A DNA stretch of 64,000 nt, from contig JAEUKE010000226.1 of the NCBI GenBank assembly GCA_016794345.1, positions 1-64,000 of the forward strand. Direction: 5' to 3'. The notes beneath the pieces are model-generated. The model ran no database searches. It saw nothing but the letters and a program-made list of their open reading frames with translations, and had not been told where the DNA came from. Shown here piece after piece: positions 50,819-58,679 of the stretch. The position numbers were made by a program, and so were the translations under genes. This stretch comes from Myxococcales bacterium. Its GTDB lineage: Bacteria > Myxococcota_A > Polyangia > Polyangiales > Polyangiaceae. How positions within the stretch are numbered: the stretch's first letter is position 1; every line of letters starts with the position of its first letter.

Positions 50819-52588
50819 ATGCGGTGTGAGTCCTGCAAAGAGCTGCTCGACTTCGGGGACGCGAAGTTCTGCCCCGCGTGCGGCGCGTCCGTGGCGTCCC
50901 CGCCCGACCCGCTGATCGGACAGATCGTCGCGGGCCGCTACCGGATCACGCACCTCGTCGCCGAAGGCGGGATGGGACGCGTCTACGCGGCGGAGCAGCC
51001 GATGGGCGCGGCGAGCCGCAAGGTCGCCATCAAGGTCCTGCTCTCGGAGTATTCGGGCCGCGATCAGGACATGCAGCGCTTCCTCCGGGAGTGCAGCACC
51101 GTGGCGGAGCTCGAGCACCCGAACACGATCAAGTTCTACGACTACGGCGAGACCCCGGGCGGGGACCTGTTCATCGCCATGGAGTTCCTGAACGGCAAGT
51201 CGCTGGCTCAGCTCCTCCGGGACGGACCGCTGGCCCCCGAGCGGGTCGACCTCATCGTGGGCCAGATCTGTGGGTCGCTCCAGGAGGCGCACGACCGCGG
51301 CATCGTGCACCGCGACCTCAAACCTGACAATGTCGTCATCACTTCGCCCGGTGGCGCGCCGGACTTCGTGAAGGTCCTCGATTTCGGGATCGCCAAGCGG
51401 GTCGGCGGTCGCGACCCGAAGCTCACCCCGCTCGGCGTCGTCCTCGGAAGCCCGCCGTACATGAGCCCGGAGCAGTTCACGCTCCAGGAGGTGGACCCGC
51501 GCAGCGACATCTACTCGCTCGGGGTCGTCGCATACCAGATGCTCACCGGCAGGTTGCCGTTCGAGGCCAGCGACCCGCTCGAGTGGGCAGCGCTCCACAT
51601 GAGCGCGCTGCCCGATCCCATCGTCGATTCTTCCATCCCCCCGCAGATGAAGAGCGCGATCATGCGGGCGCTCTCCAAGGAGCCGTCGGGGCGCCAGGAG
51701 AGCATGCGGCAGTTCTTCGGCGAGCTCACGCTCGGCTCGGGCTCGATGCCCCCGGGGCGCGCGTCGTCGGTCGTGCCCATCCCGGCGCACAACCTCGGCA
51801 CCGGAGGACAGCCGTTCGAGCGATCGTCGGGTGGGCTCTCGACGTCCGAGCGACCGCTGCCACCCCCGCCGCGTGCGCCGCAGGCGCTCGGCACGTTCTC
51901 CGGCGACGATCAGCCGACCGCGGTGAGGCGGCCGGAGGACGCGTCGGCGCCGCTCCCGCTCGTCGTCCAGCGGCACTCGTCGAGCCCCGAGATCGCCTTC
52001 CACGAGGTCTCGGGCTCCGACCTGCCTTACACACGCGAGTCGCAGCCCGTCCGCGGCAGCCAGGGGACCATCGTCATCGACAGGGCCGCTCGCGCGGCGG
52101 CGGCGGCGCGTCCGCGCCTCACCATGCCCGACCTGTTGCCGCCGACGGTGCGCGATCCGCAGGTCCTCTCGCCGTCTTCGAGCCGCGCGCGCACCATCTG
52201 GCTCTTCGCAGCCGCCCTCGTCATCGTCGGGAGCGTCATCGGCTTCGTCGTCTGGTCCTTCGTCCTCCGCCCCGAGCCGCCGAAGGCGAGGCGAGAGAAG
52301 CCCGCGACGGCGACGGCGCGCCAAGGGGTGGATGCGCCCCCGACGCCGATCGACATGCCCCAGGCTCCGCCGATGCAGCCACACGACACGCCCAGCGCGA
52401 CGTCGGGCGAAGCCGCGCCGACGCCTACCGCCGCGCCCTCTTCGGAGAAGCTGTCGCCTTGCCAGACGGCAATCTTCGCCGCCGTCCAGGGGCGCTGCGA
52501 GGTCGCGAGACGTGCCTACTCGCGCTGTGCCGAAGACAGCGCCTACCGACCCTCCGCGACCCGGGCTCTCGACGGATTGTGTCCATGA
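50819..52588 (+). CDS. Ser/Thr protein kinase with N-terminal zinc ribbon
   Basis: The protein has 589 residues from ATG 50819 (GGAAG ribosome site just upstream). Cys3/Cys6 and Cys18/Cys21 form a zinc ribbon (MRCESC and CPAC). The kinase domain spans ~38-300, with EGGMGRVY, Lys72 in VAIKVL, HRDLKPDN (Asp166), DFG at 188-190 and MSPEQF. A long Pro/Ser linker leads to a membrane helix at ~460-482 (IWLFAAALVIVGSVIGFVVW). A C-terminal region with five cysteines (SPCQTAIFAAVQGRCEVARRAYSRC) would lie in the periplasm. Zinc-ribbon kinases of this layout are typical of myxobacteria. The partner is unknown. Confidence 0.9.
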   Translation: MRCESCKELLDFGDAKFCPACGASVASPPDPLIGQIVAGRYRITHLVAEGGMGRVYAAEQPMGAASRKVAIKVLLSEYSGRDQDMQRFLRECSTVAELEHPNTIKFYDYGETPGGDLFIAMEFLNGKSLAQLLRDGPLAPERVDLIVGQICGSLQEAHDRGIVHRDLKPDNVVITSPGGAPDFVKVLDFGIAKRVGGRDPKLTPLGVVLGSPPYMSPEQFTLQEVDPRSDIYSLGVVAYQMLTGRLPFEASDPLEWAALHMSALPDPIVDSSIPPQMKSAIMRALSKEPSGRQESMRQFFGELTLGSGSMPPGRASSVVPIPAHNLGTGGQPFERSSGGLSTSERPLPPPPRAPQALGTFSGDDQPTAVRRPEDASAPLPLVVQRHSSSPEIAFHEVSGSDLPYTRESQPVRGSQGTIVIDRAARAAAAARPRLTMPDLLPPTVRDPQVLSPSSSRARTIWLFAAALVIVGSVIGFVVWSFVLRPEPPKARREKPATATARQGVDAPPTPIDMPQAPPMQPHDTPSATSGEAAPTPTAAPSSEKLSPCQTAIFAAVQGRCEVARRAYSRCAEDSAYRPSATRALDGLCP

Positions 52589-52597
52589 GTTCGGGGC

Positions 52598-52969
52598 TCA
52601 GCTCGGGGTCACGCAGGTCTCGCTCGTGCAACGGCCGGTGAGGCGAAGCCGGTTCTTCGCGAACCAGCCGTAGGCTGCGTCGAGCAGGTGCGACACCCCC
52701 GGGAGACGGGTCAATGCCACGAGCGGCCCGAACCCAACCGCGGCGTAGAGCTGCCGGAACACCTCGACACCCTCGACGAGCTCGCCGGTGGGCAGCCGCC
52801 CGTGGATGCGAGCCATCAGGGTCGCGTGATCCACGCCGAGCGGGGCAGCGTCGAACCCGCTGGCCGCGATGTCCGTGAAGCGGATGCGTCCGCGACGGTC
52901 GAGGCGGCGGAGCATGCGGATCTCGCGGACGCAGAGTGGGCATTCGCCGTCGAAGAAGACCTCGAACAT
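52598..52969 (-). CDS. DCC-family (DUF393) thiol-disulfide oxidoreductase-like protein
   Basis: The protein has 123 residues. The defining motif FFDGECPLCVREIRML holds the CxxC pair at the N-terminus (Cys12, Cys15). The typical AASGFDAAPLGVD region and a closing CTSETC follow. DUF393 proteins are small thioredoxin-like enzymes of unclear substrate. It starts 2 bases after the ribA stop, so it is probably translated with it and may be light- or flavin-related by association only. It is convergent with the kinase gene 9 bases away. Confidence 0.85.
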   Translation of the reverse strand: MFEVFFDGECPLCVREIRMLRRLDRRGRIRFTDIAASGFDAAPLGVDHATLMARIHGRLPTGELVEGVEVFRQLYAAVGFGPLVALTRLPGVSHLLDAAYGWFAKNRLRLTGRCTSETCVTPS

Positions 52970-52971
52970 GG

Positions 52972-53646
52972 TCAGCCTCCGGTCCCCCGGACATCGAGCG
53001 CGCCCACGTCGATGTAGTGGCCGCATTTCTTGGCCTTGGTCTCGAGGTAGCTGCGTGCGTGGTCCGTGATCCCGACGACGTGTGCGACCCGGCTCGCCAC
53101 GCGGATCCCATGGCGCTCGAGCTGCGCGACCTTGTCGGGGTTGTTGGTCATGAGATCGATGCTCCGGACCCCGAGCGTGCGGAGCATCGCGGCGGCGATG
53201 CCGTAGTCGCGCTCGTCGTCGGCGAAGCCGAGAGCCCGGTTCGCGTCGACGGTGTCGAGCCCCTCCTCCTGCAGCTTGTAGGCGCGGATCTTGTTCGCGA
53301 GGCCGATTCCGCGACCCTCTTGGCGGAGGTAGAGGATGATCCCACGCGGGGCGCTTTGCACCTCCCTCATGCTTCGGTTGAGCTGCGGGCCGCAGTCACA
53401 ACGGAGCGAGCCGAAGACGTCGCCCGTCAGGCACTCCGAGTGCAGCCGCGTGACCACGCCGTCGGCGCCAAAGACGTCCCCGTGGACGAGCGCGGCGTGC
53501 TCCTTCTCGCTCCCGTCGGCCGAGAAGACGTGGATGTCGAATTCGCCAAACTCGGTCGGGAGCTTCGCCACCGAACGAAGCTCCACCCGGCTCTGCTTCG
53601 TGGCGGGGCGGAAGGGCTCGAGGGCGGAGGGAAGATGGGCCTGCAT
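52972..53646 (-). CDS. ribA: GTP cyclohydrolase II
   Basis: The protein has 224 residues from ATG 53646; a further in-frame ATG at 53688 would overlap the divergent regulator. It opens GTP to make 2,5-diamino-6-ribosylamino-pyrimidinone phosphate, the first step of riboflavin synthesis. The zinc and substrate motifs LHSECLTGDVFGSLRCDCGPQ, RQEGRGIGL, DANRALGFADDERDYG and MTNNPDKV are intact. No ribB fusion is present. Its placement next to a CarH-type photoreceptor suggests light-controlled flavin supply. The DCC gene follows directly. Confidence 0.93.
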   Translation of the reverse strand: MQAHLPSALEPFRPATKQSRVELRSVAKLPTEFGEFDIHVFSADGSEKEHAALVHGDVFGADGVVTRLHSECLTGDVFGSLRCDCGPQLNRSMREVQSAPRGIILYLRQEGRGIGLANKIRAYKLQEEGLDTVDANRALGFADDERDYGIAAAMLRTLGVRSIDLMTNNPDKVAQLERHGIRVASRVAHVVGITDHARSYLETKAKKCGHYIDVGALDVRGTGG

Positions 53647-53669
53647 GTCGCTAACGTCTAAGCCTTGTT

Positions 53670-53689
53670 CATGCCATGTCAATGGCATG
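53670..53689. promoter_or_regulatory. Perfect 8-bp-arm palindrome between ribA and the CarH-type gene
   Basis: Arms CATGCCAT (53670-53677) and ATGGCATG (53682-53689) around GTCA. On the minus strand its centre includes TTGACA, a possible ribA -35. On the plus side TTGACA at 53707-53712 and AAGATT at 53731 could serve the regulator. This is the natural candidate operator for the regulator. Confidence 0.5.
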
Positions 53690-54728
53690 TCCAGCCAAGC
53701 GGGCGGTTGACAAGGATTTGTCCAAGTCGCAAGATTGCCCCGTGGCCAAGCCCTCCGGCACAGTGGTGGAGCCCCTCGAGGGCTTCTCGATTCGCGCCGT
53801 CGCTCGCATGGCGGCCATCGAGCCGGACACGCTGAGGATGTGGGAACGTCGCTACGGCTTCCCCAAGCCGCGCCGCACCGCGGGAGGCGCTCGCGTCTAC
53901 TCCCCCGACGACGTCGACGTCCTCCGGCTCATCGCTCGAGCGCAGAAAGAGGGGTTCCGCGCGGGCGAGGTCGTGGGGAGGACGCGTGCCGAGCTCGTCT
54001 CGTTGCTCGAGGCGGCGGGCGCCGCCTTGCGGGAGAACGTCGCCGGCCCGCCCGCGCCCCCGCGCGCCCAGGACGATCTGGTCGAGCGCTTGCTCCACGC
54101 GCTCGGACGGTCGGAGGCGAGCACCGTGCGCAAGGAGCTCCGCAAGGCCGCGCTGCACATGGGACCCAAGGTCTTCGTCACCGATCTGGCGGCGCCGCTG
54201 CTCGCTCGGCTAGGGGAGCTGTGGGAGGCGAAGGTGCTCGACATCCACCACGAGCACCTCATGACGAAGCTTCTCTCGACTCAGCTGCGCATCCTCCTCG
54301 CCGCCTCGGAGGACCTTGGAGCTGACAGAACCGTTCTCTTAGCCGCGCCGTCGTCGGAGCAGCACGAGCTCGGCCTCGAGATGATCGCGGTGTATCTGGC
54401 GTTTCACCAGGTGGAGCCCCGTTTCCTCGGCGTGGACTCGCCTGCGGCCCAGATCGTGGAAGCGGCAAGGTCGCTCCGGGTGGACGCGGTGGGCATGACG
54501 ATCTCGGAGGCGGTCGACATGCCGCGCGTGAAGGCCGAGGTCGAGCGCGTCGCGCGAGGTCTCGGCGCGGATCGCCCGCTCTGGCTCGGGGGCGCCGGAG
54601 CTCGGCGGCTGGACCTGCGGGGGCCGAACATCCGGTGCGTCGACAGCTGGGCCGAGCTGGACCGCGTCATCCGGGACCTCCGCGATGGCGATCGGCCGCC
54701 GGCGCGCAGCGCCTCGCGTTCGATCTGA
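53676..54728 (+). CDS. CarH/LitR-type B12-dependent MerR photoreceptor regulator
   Basis: The protein has 350 residues from the longest start. ATG 53676 and 53682 lie inside the palindrome, so GTG 53742 (328 residues) may be the true start. A MerR DNA-binding domain (FSIRAVARMAAIEPDTLRMW) is followed by the helical cap and the B12-binding Rossmann domain. The CarH photosensory features are present: Trp183-x9-Glu193-His194 (LWEAKVLDIHHEHL) and the cobalt-binding E-x-H-x-x-G motif EQHELG (228-233, His230). In known members adenosylcobalamin favours DNA-bound tetramers in the dark and light releases them. It is divergent from ribA, with the palindrome between them. Confidence 0.9.
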   Translation: MSMACPAKRAVDKDLSKSQDCPVAKPSGTVVEPLEGFSIRAVARMAAIEPDTLRMWERRYGFPKPRRTAGGARVYSPDDVDVLRLIARAQKEGFRAGEVVGRTRAELVSLLEAAGAALRENVAGPPAPPRAQDDLVERLLHALGRSEASTVRKELRKAALHMGPKVFVTDLAAPLLARLGELWEAKVLDIHHEHLMTKLLSTQLRILLAASEDLGADRTVLLAAPSSEQHELGLEMIAVYLAFHQVEPRFLGVDSPAAQIVEAARSLRVDAVGMTISEAVDMPRVKAEVERVARGLGADRPLWLGGAGARRLDLRGPNIRCVDSWAELDRVIRDLRDGDRPPARSASRSI

Positions 54729-54790
54729 GCGGCTCGTCGGCTCGACGAATCCTGGACGGAGCGCCATCGACCCGAGTCGCGCCCGGGGGC

Positions 54791-55852
54791 TCAGATGACG
54801 TAGTCGTCGGCGAACACGGCCGCTTCCCCCAGCGAGACCATGACGCGCTCGCCTTCGCGCAGGGCGAGCGGCTGCGCTTCGTCCTTCGAGATCTCCGCGA
54901 CCAGCAGCTGCCCATCCTCGAGCTCCAGATCGACTCGAACGAGCCAGCCCACGCGAGTGACCCGCCGGATCGTGGCCGTCGGCGGACCGTGAGAGCCGCG
55001 GGCATCCGCTCGGCCCAGGATGCGAACCGCGTGGTGGCGCACGAACGCGCGGACGTCCGCGCCCTCCCGTTCCTCCGCGGCGAGCGGGACGTCGAGCGAC
55101 CCGAGCGCGGCGCGGCCGTCCCGGGCGACTCCGACGAGGACGTTGGACGAGCCCATGAAGCTCGCGACGAACGGGGTGGCCGGAGCATCGTAGACGTCCG
55201 CGGGGGAGCCGATCTGCTCGACGCGCCCCCCGTTGATGATGACAACTCGGTCAGCGAGCTCCATCGCCTCCTCCTGGTCGTGGGTCACGAAGAGGCACGT
55301 CATGCCCTGCTCGCGTTGGAGGCGACGAAGCCAGCGACGCAGCTCGAGCCGGACCTTCGCGTCCAGCGCCCCGAAGGGCTCGTCGAGCAACATGACGCGG
55401 GGGCGGGGGGCCAGCGCTCGGGCCAGCGCGACGCGCTGCCGCTGGCCGCCGGAGAGCTGTGAGGGGAAGCGGGCCTGGAACCCCTGCAGCTGGACGAGAT
55501 CGAGCAGCTCTTCCACGCGGCGGTCGACCTCGGCCGGCGGGGTCTTGCGGACCTCGAGCCCGAACGCGATGTTGTCGCGCACTGTCATGTGACGAAAGAG
55601 CGCGTAGTGCTGGAACACGAAGCCGAGGGCGCGCTCCTGGACGCGGGAGGAGGTGACCTCCGCCCCGCTCACGTGCACGCGCCCGGCGTCGGGGAAATCG
55701 AGCCCGGCGATCAGGCGCAAGACGGTGCTCTTGCCGCCGCCGCTCGGTCCGAGCAGCGCCACGAACTCGCGGTCCTCGACCGTGAACGAGACGTCGTCCA
55801 CGACGCGGTGGCCGCCGAAGTGTTTGACCAGACCTTCGACCCGGATGGTCAT
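54791..55852 (-). CDS. cysA: Sulfate/thiosulfate ABC transporter ATPase
   Basis: The protein has 353 residues. It has Walker A GPSGGGKST, the Q-loop FQHYALFRHMTV, the signature LSGGQRQRVALARALA, Walker B VMLLDEPFGALD and the switch VTHDQEEAMELADRV. After ~240 residues there is a TOBE-like C-terminal domain. It energises sulfate uptake with the CysT and CysW permeases encoded just upstream. Its ATG at 55852 overlaps the cysW stop (ATGA). It is the last gene of the operon and convergent with the CarH-type gene. Confidence 0.95.
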   Translation of the reverse strand: MTIRVEGLVKHFGGHRVVDDVSFTVEDREFVALLGPSGGGKSTVLRLIAGLDFPDAGRVHVSGAEVTSSRVQERALGFVFQHYALFRHMTVRDNIAFGLEVRKTPPAEVDRRVEELLDLVQLQGFQARFPSQLSGGQRQRVALARALAPRPRVMLLDEPFGALDAKVRLELRRWLRRLQREQGMTCLFVTHDQEEAMELADRVVIINGGRVEQIGSPADVYDAPATPFVASFMGSSNVLVGVARDGRAALGSLDVPLAAEEREGADVRAFVRHHAVRILGRADARGSHGPPTATIRRVTRVGWLVRVDLELEDGQLLVAEISKDEAQPLALREGERVMVSLGEAAVFADDYVI

Positions 55853-56760
55853 GACTCACCCCCGCTCTGCGCCGGAGCCTGGTGCGGCGCATCGGCCGCC
55901 GAGCGGGCCTCGACGACACGCTTGACGACCAGCGACACGGCCGCGAAGACGAGGAGGAGCGTCGCGATCGCAAACGCCTCGGCGAACCGCTGGTCGTCGT
56001 AGGTCGCCTCGATGTGCAGCGGGAGCGTGTTCGTCTCGCCGCGGATGTGCCCGCTCACGACCGAGACGGCCCCGAACTCGCCGAGCGAGCGAGCCGTCGC
56101 CAGCACGAGGCCGTGGATGAGGCCCCACTTGGCCTTCGGCAGGGTGACGCGGACGAAGGTCGTCAAGCCGCTCGCGCCGAGCACGAGCGCGGCGAGCTCC
56201 TCGTCCGTCCCTTGCGCGGCGAAGAGCGGGATGAGCTCGCGCGCGACGTACGGGAAGGTCACGAACACCGTCGCGATGACGACGGCGGCGGGCGAGAACA
56301 GGACGCGGATGTCATGATCTGCGAGGAAGGGCCCAAGCCAGCCGTGCGCGCCGAAGAGCAAGACGAAGAGCATGCCCGCGATCACCGGCGAGACGGCGAA
56401 GGGGAGATCGATGAGCGTGACGACCAGCCCCTTGCCCGGAAAATCGAAGCGCGTGACCGCCCACGCGGCCGCGAGCCCGAAGGCTGCGTTGAGCGGGACC
56501 GCGACGGCCGTGGCGAGCAAGGTCAGCCGCAGGGCGGCCAACGTGTCCGGCGCGGTGATGGCCCGGAAGAACGTGGGGAGGCCCTCGCGAAACGCCTCCA
56601 AGACGACCACCAACACGGGCAAGCCCAGGAAGAGGAGCAGGAACGACGTCGCGGCGCCGATGAGCACCGCGCGAACCCAACGCGGCTCGCTCGCGGCCTT
56701 CGGCCCGCTCGCCGCGGCGACGGGGAGCGCCTTGTGGAGGGTCGGCGCCGCGGCGCTCAC
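55849..56760 (-). CDS. cysW: Sulfate/thiosulfate ABC transporter permease CysW
   Basis: The protein has 303 residues from GTG 56760, overlapping the cysT stop (GTGA). Six membrane segments are visible. The ABC-permease EAA loop is present (ALVLGASGLTTFVRVTLPKA). Family blocks include LPFAVSPVIAGMLFVLLFG and RSLGEFGAVSVVSGHIRGETNTLPLHIE, which is characteristic of CysW. The frame continues upstream to 57351, but that portion lies over cysT. Confidence 0.93.
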   Translation of the reverse strand: MSAAAPTLHKALPVAAASGPKAASEPRWVRAVLIGAATSFLLLFLGLPVLVVVLEAFREGLPTFFRAITAPDTLAALRLTLLATAVAVPLNAAFGLAAAWAVTRFDFPGKGLVVTLIDLPFAVSPVIAGMLFVLLFGAHGWLGPFLADHDIRVLFSPAAVVIATVFVTFPYVARELIPLFAAQGTDEELAALVLGASGLTTFVRVTLPKAKWGLIHGLVLATARSLGEFGAVSVVSGHIRGETNTLPLHIEATYDDQRFAEAFAIATLLLVFAAVSLVVKRVVEARSAADAPHQAPAQSGGES

Positions 56761-57596
56761 GTCGCGTCTCCGAGGCCGCGTCGGCGGAAGAACGTCTCGA
56801 CGCGACCGAGCGCGAAGAGCAGCACGAACGAGAGCCCCAGCATGACGACCGCGATCGCGGTCGCGCCGTCGTAGTCGTACTCCTCGAGGCGAGCCATGAT
56901 GAGGAACGGCACGACCTCCGTCCTGCGCGGGAGGTTGCCGGAGATGAAGACGACCGACCCGTACTCGCCGAGCGCCCGGGCAAACGCCAGCGAGAAGCCG
57001 GTGATGGTGGCGGGCAAGACAGCGGGGAGGATGACACGCCGGAAGGCGACCAGGCGGCTCGCGCCCAGCGTCGCGGCGGCCTCCTCTTGCTCGCGCTCGA
57101 AATCGGCGAGCACGGGCCCCACGGTGCGGATCACGAACGGGAGGGAGACGAAGGTGAGCGCGATGACGACGCCGAGCGGGCTGAACGCGGCGCGCACGCC
57201 CGCGGCCTCGAACAAGCGGCCCAGCCACCCGTTTGGCGTGTAGAGCGCCGTCAGCGCGATGCCGGCGACCGCCGTGGGCAGCGCGAAGGGCAGATCCACG
57301 ACGGCGTCGAGCACCGACTTGCCGAAGAACTCGTACCGAACGAGGACCCACGCGACCAGGACGCCGAAGACCGTGTTGACCAGGGCGGCGATGAACGACG
57401 CGCCCACCGTGAGCGCGAAGGCGTGGAGGGCACGGGGCGTCGTCACGAGCTCGACGAACCGACCCGGCGAGATCGACGACGCGCGGAGGAGCAAGGCCGC
57501 GAACGGGATGAGCACCACGAGCGAGAGGTACGTGAGGGTGATGCCCGTGGAGAGCCCTCGTCCGGGCAACACGCTGCGCGCCCTGCGTCGGTTCAC
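56757..57596 (-). CDS. cysT: Sulfate/thiosulfate ABC transporter permease CysT
   Basis: The protein has 279 residues from GTG 57596, which overlaps the stop of the binding-protein gene (GTGA). Six helices are visible. Family blocks include LPFALPTAVAGIALTALY, the EAA loop (EEAAATLGASRLVAFRRVILPA) and ALGEYGSVVFISGNLPRRTEVVPFLI. It forms the channel with CysW in the inner membrane and is powered by CysA. Confidence 0.93.
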   Translation of the reverse strand: MNRRRARSVLPGRGLSTGITLTYLSLVVLIPFAALLLRASSISPGRFVELVTTPRALHAFALTVGASFIAALVNTVFGVLVAWVLVRYEFFGKSVLDAVVDLPFALPTAVAGIALTALYTPNGWLGRLFEAAGVRAAFSPLGVVIALTFVSLPFVIRTVGPVLADFEREQEEAAATLGASRLVAFRRVILPAVLPATITGFSLAFARALGEYGSVVFISGNLPRRTEVVPFLIMARLEEYDYDGATAIAVVMLGLSFVLLFALGRVETFFRRRGLGDAT

Positions 57597-58618
57597 AACG
57601 AGGCCCTCTCGAAGGCGCGATCGAAGGAGCCCCCTTCGGCGAAATGCGCCGCGTGCAGACCGCGCCAGTCCGCGCCGAGGTCGCTCGCGTCGAAGAGATC
57701 GACCTCCGGGAACGCCGCGGCGCGGAAGGCCTGCTCCGAGCGCGGACGGAGGTGATGGTCCGCGGCCAGGGACTGCGCGAAATCGTCGAACAGGCCCTCG
57801 ACGTAGGCCGCCGCGGGCGCGCGGGAGCCTCGCCGGTCCGCGACCCGGTCCACCACCGTGACCGGGATGACCGCGCGGATGCTCCGCTTCGGCGTGACGA
57901 CGGTCAGGCGGTCGCCCCACTTCTTCTTGGCGAGCAGGGCCTCGCTCTCCCACGCGAGCAATACGTCTCCGATCCCCCGGTCGACGAAGGCCGTGAGCGC
58001 GAGCCGGGCGCCGCTCGGCAGGGCCGGCACCTTCGCGTAGAAGTCGCCGAGGAGATCGAGCGCGCGGCTCTCTCCGTGCAGATCTCGCAAGCACCCGTAG
58101 AGGGCCAGGTGGTTCCAGCGGGCGCCGCCCGACGTCTTGGGGTTGGGGGTGAGGGGGACCACGTCGGGCCGGAGGAGGTCCTCGAGGCCGGCGATCGACT
58201 TGGGGTTTCCGGCCCGCGTGAGCAGGACGATCGTCGAGGTGAAGGGGGACGCGCCGAAGGGGAGGCGGTCGGTCCAGTCCGCGGCCACGTGGCCGGACTG
58301 GACGAGCGTCTCCACGTCGAAGGGGATGGCCAGCGAGACGACGTCGGCCGACAGCCCTTCGACCACGCTGCGCGTCTGCTTGGCGGAGCCGCCGTGTGAG
58401 GCGCGGACACGCAGCGCCGGCCCGAACGTGGCGCCGCGTGTCTCGAGGAAGTGAGCCGAGTACGCGGCGACGATCTCCCGCGTGGCGTCGAACGAGACAT
58501 GCAAGAGCTCGTCTTTGTCGCGTCGGCTGCAGGCGCCGAGCAACACCCCTCCCGAACCGGCGAGGAAGGAGCGGCGAGGGAGCGGGGCCGACAAGATAGC
58601 GGACACGATGCTATACAT
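57593..58618 (-). CDS. Periplasmic sulfate-binding protein (Tat-type lipoprotein signal)
   Basis: The protein has 341 residues from ATG 58618. RRSFLAGSGGVLLGACSRR combines a twin-arginine motif with a lipobox. The body matches the sulfate-binding proteins of the CysP/Sbp group: LLHVSFDATREIVAAYSAHF, VSLAIPFDVETLV, NPKTSGGARWNHLALYG and FDASDLGADWRGLHAAHFAEGG. Binding as a membrane-anchored lipoprotein instead of a free periplasmic protein fits an organism where the receptor must stay near the transporter. It is the first gene of the operon; the next gene starts at its stop (GTGA). Confidence 0.92.
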   Translation of the reverse strand: MYSIVSAILSAPLPRRSFLAGSGGVLLGACSRRDKDELLHVSFDATREIVAAYSAHFLETRGATFGPALRVRASHGGSAKQTRSVVEGLSADVVSLAIPFDVETLVQSGHVAADWTDRLPFGASPFTSTIVLLTRAGNPKSIAGLEDLLRPDVVPLTPNPKTSGGARWNHLALYGCLRDLHGESRALDLLGDFYAKVPALPSGARLALTAFVDRGIGDVLLAWESEALLAKKKWGDRLTVVTPKRSIRAVIPVTVVDRVADRRGSRAPAAAYVEGLFDDFAQSLAADHHLRPRSEQAFRAAAFPEVDLFDASDLGADWRGLHAAHFAEGGSFDRAFERASL

Positions 58619-58679
58619 GGCGGATTGGTGCAAGCGCATCGGTGCGCCTGTACCGGTCCGACAGCTGGGCGCGCGTCCG

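Noticed and set aside
54729..54790. Possible hairpin between the CarH-type gene and cysA
   Set aside because: Only short, broken pairing (TCGTCG and TCGACGA) is seen; it is not convincing as a terminator.
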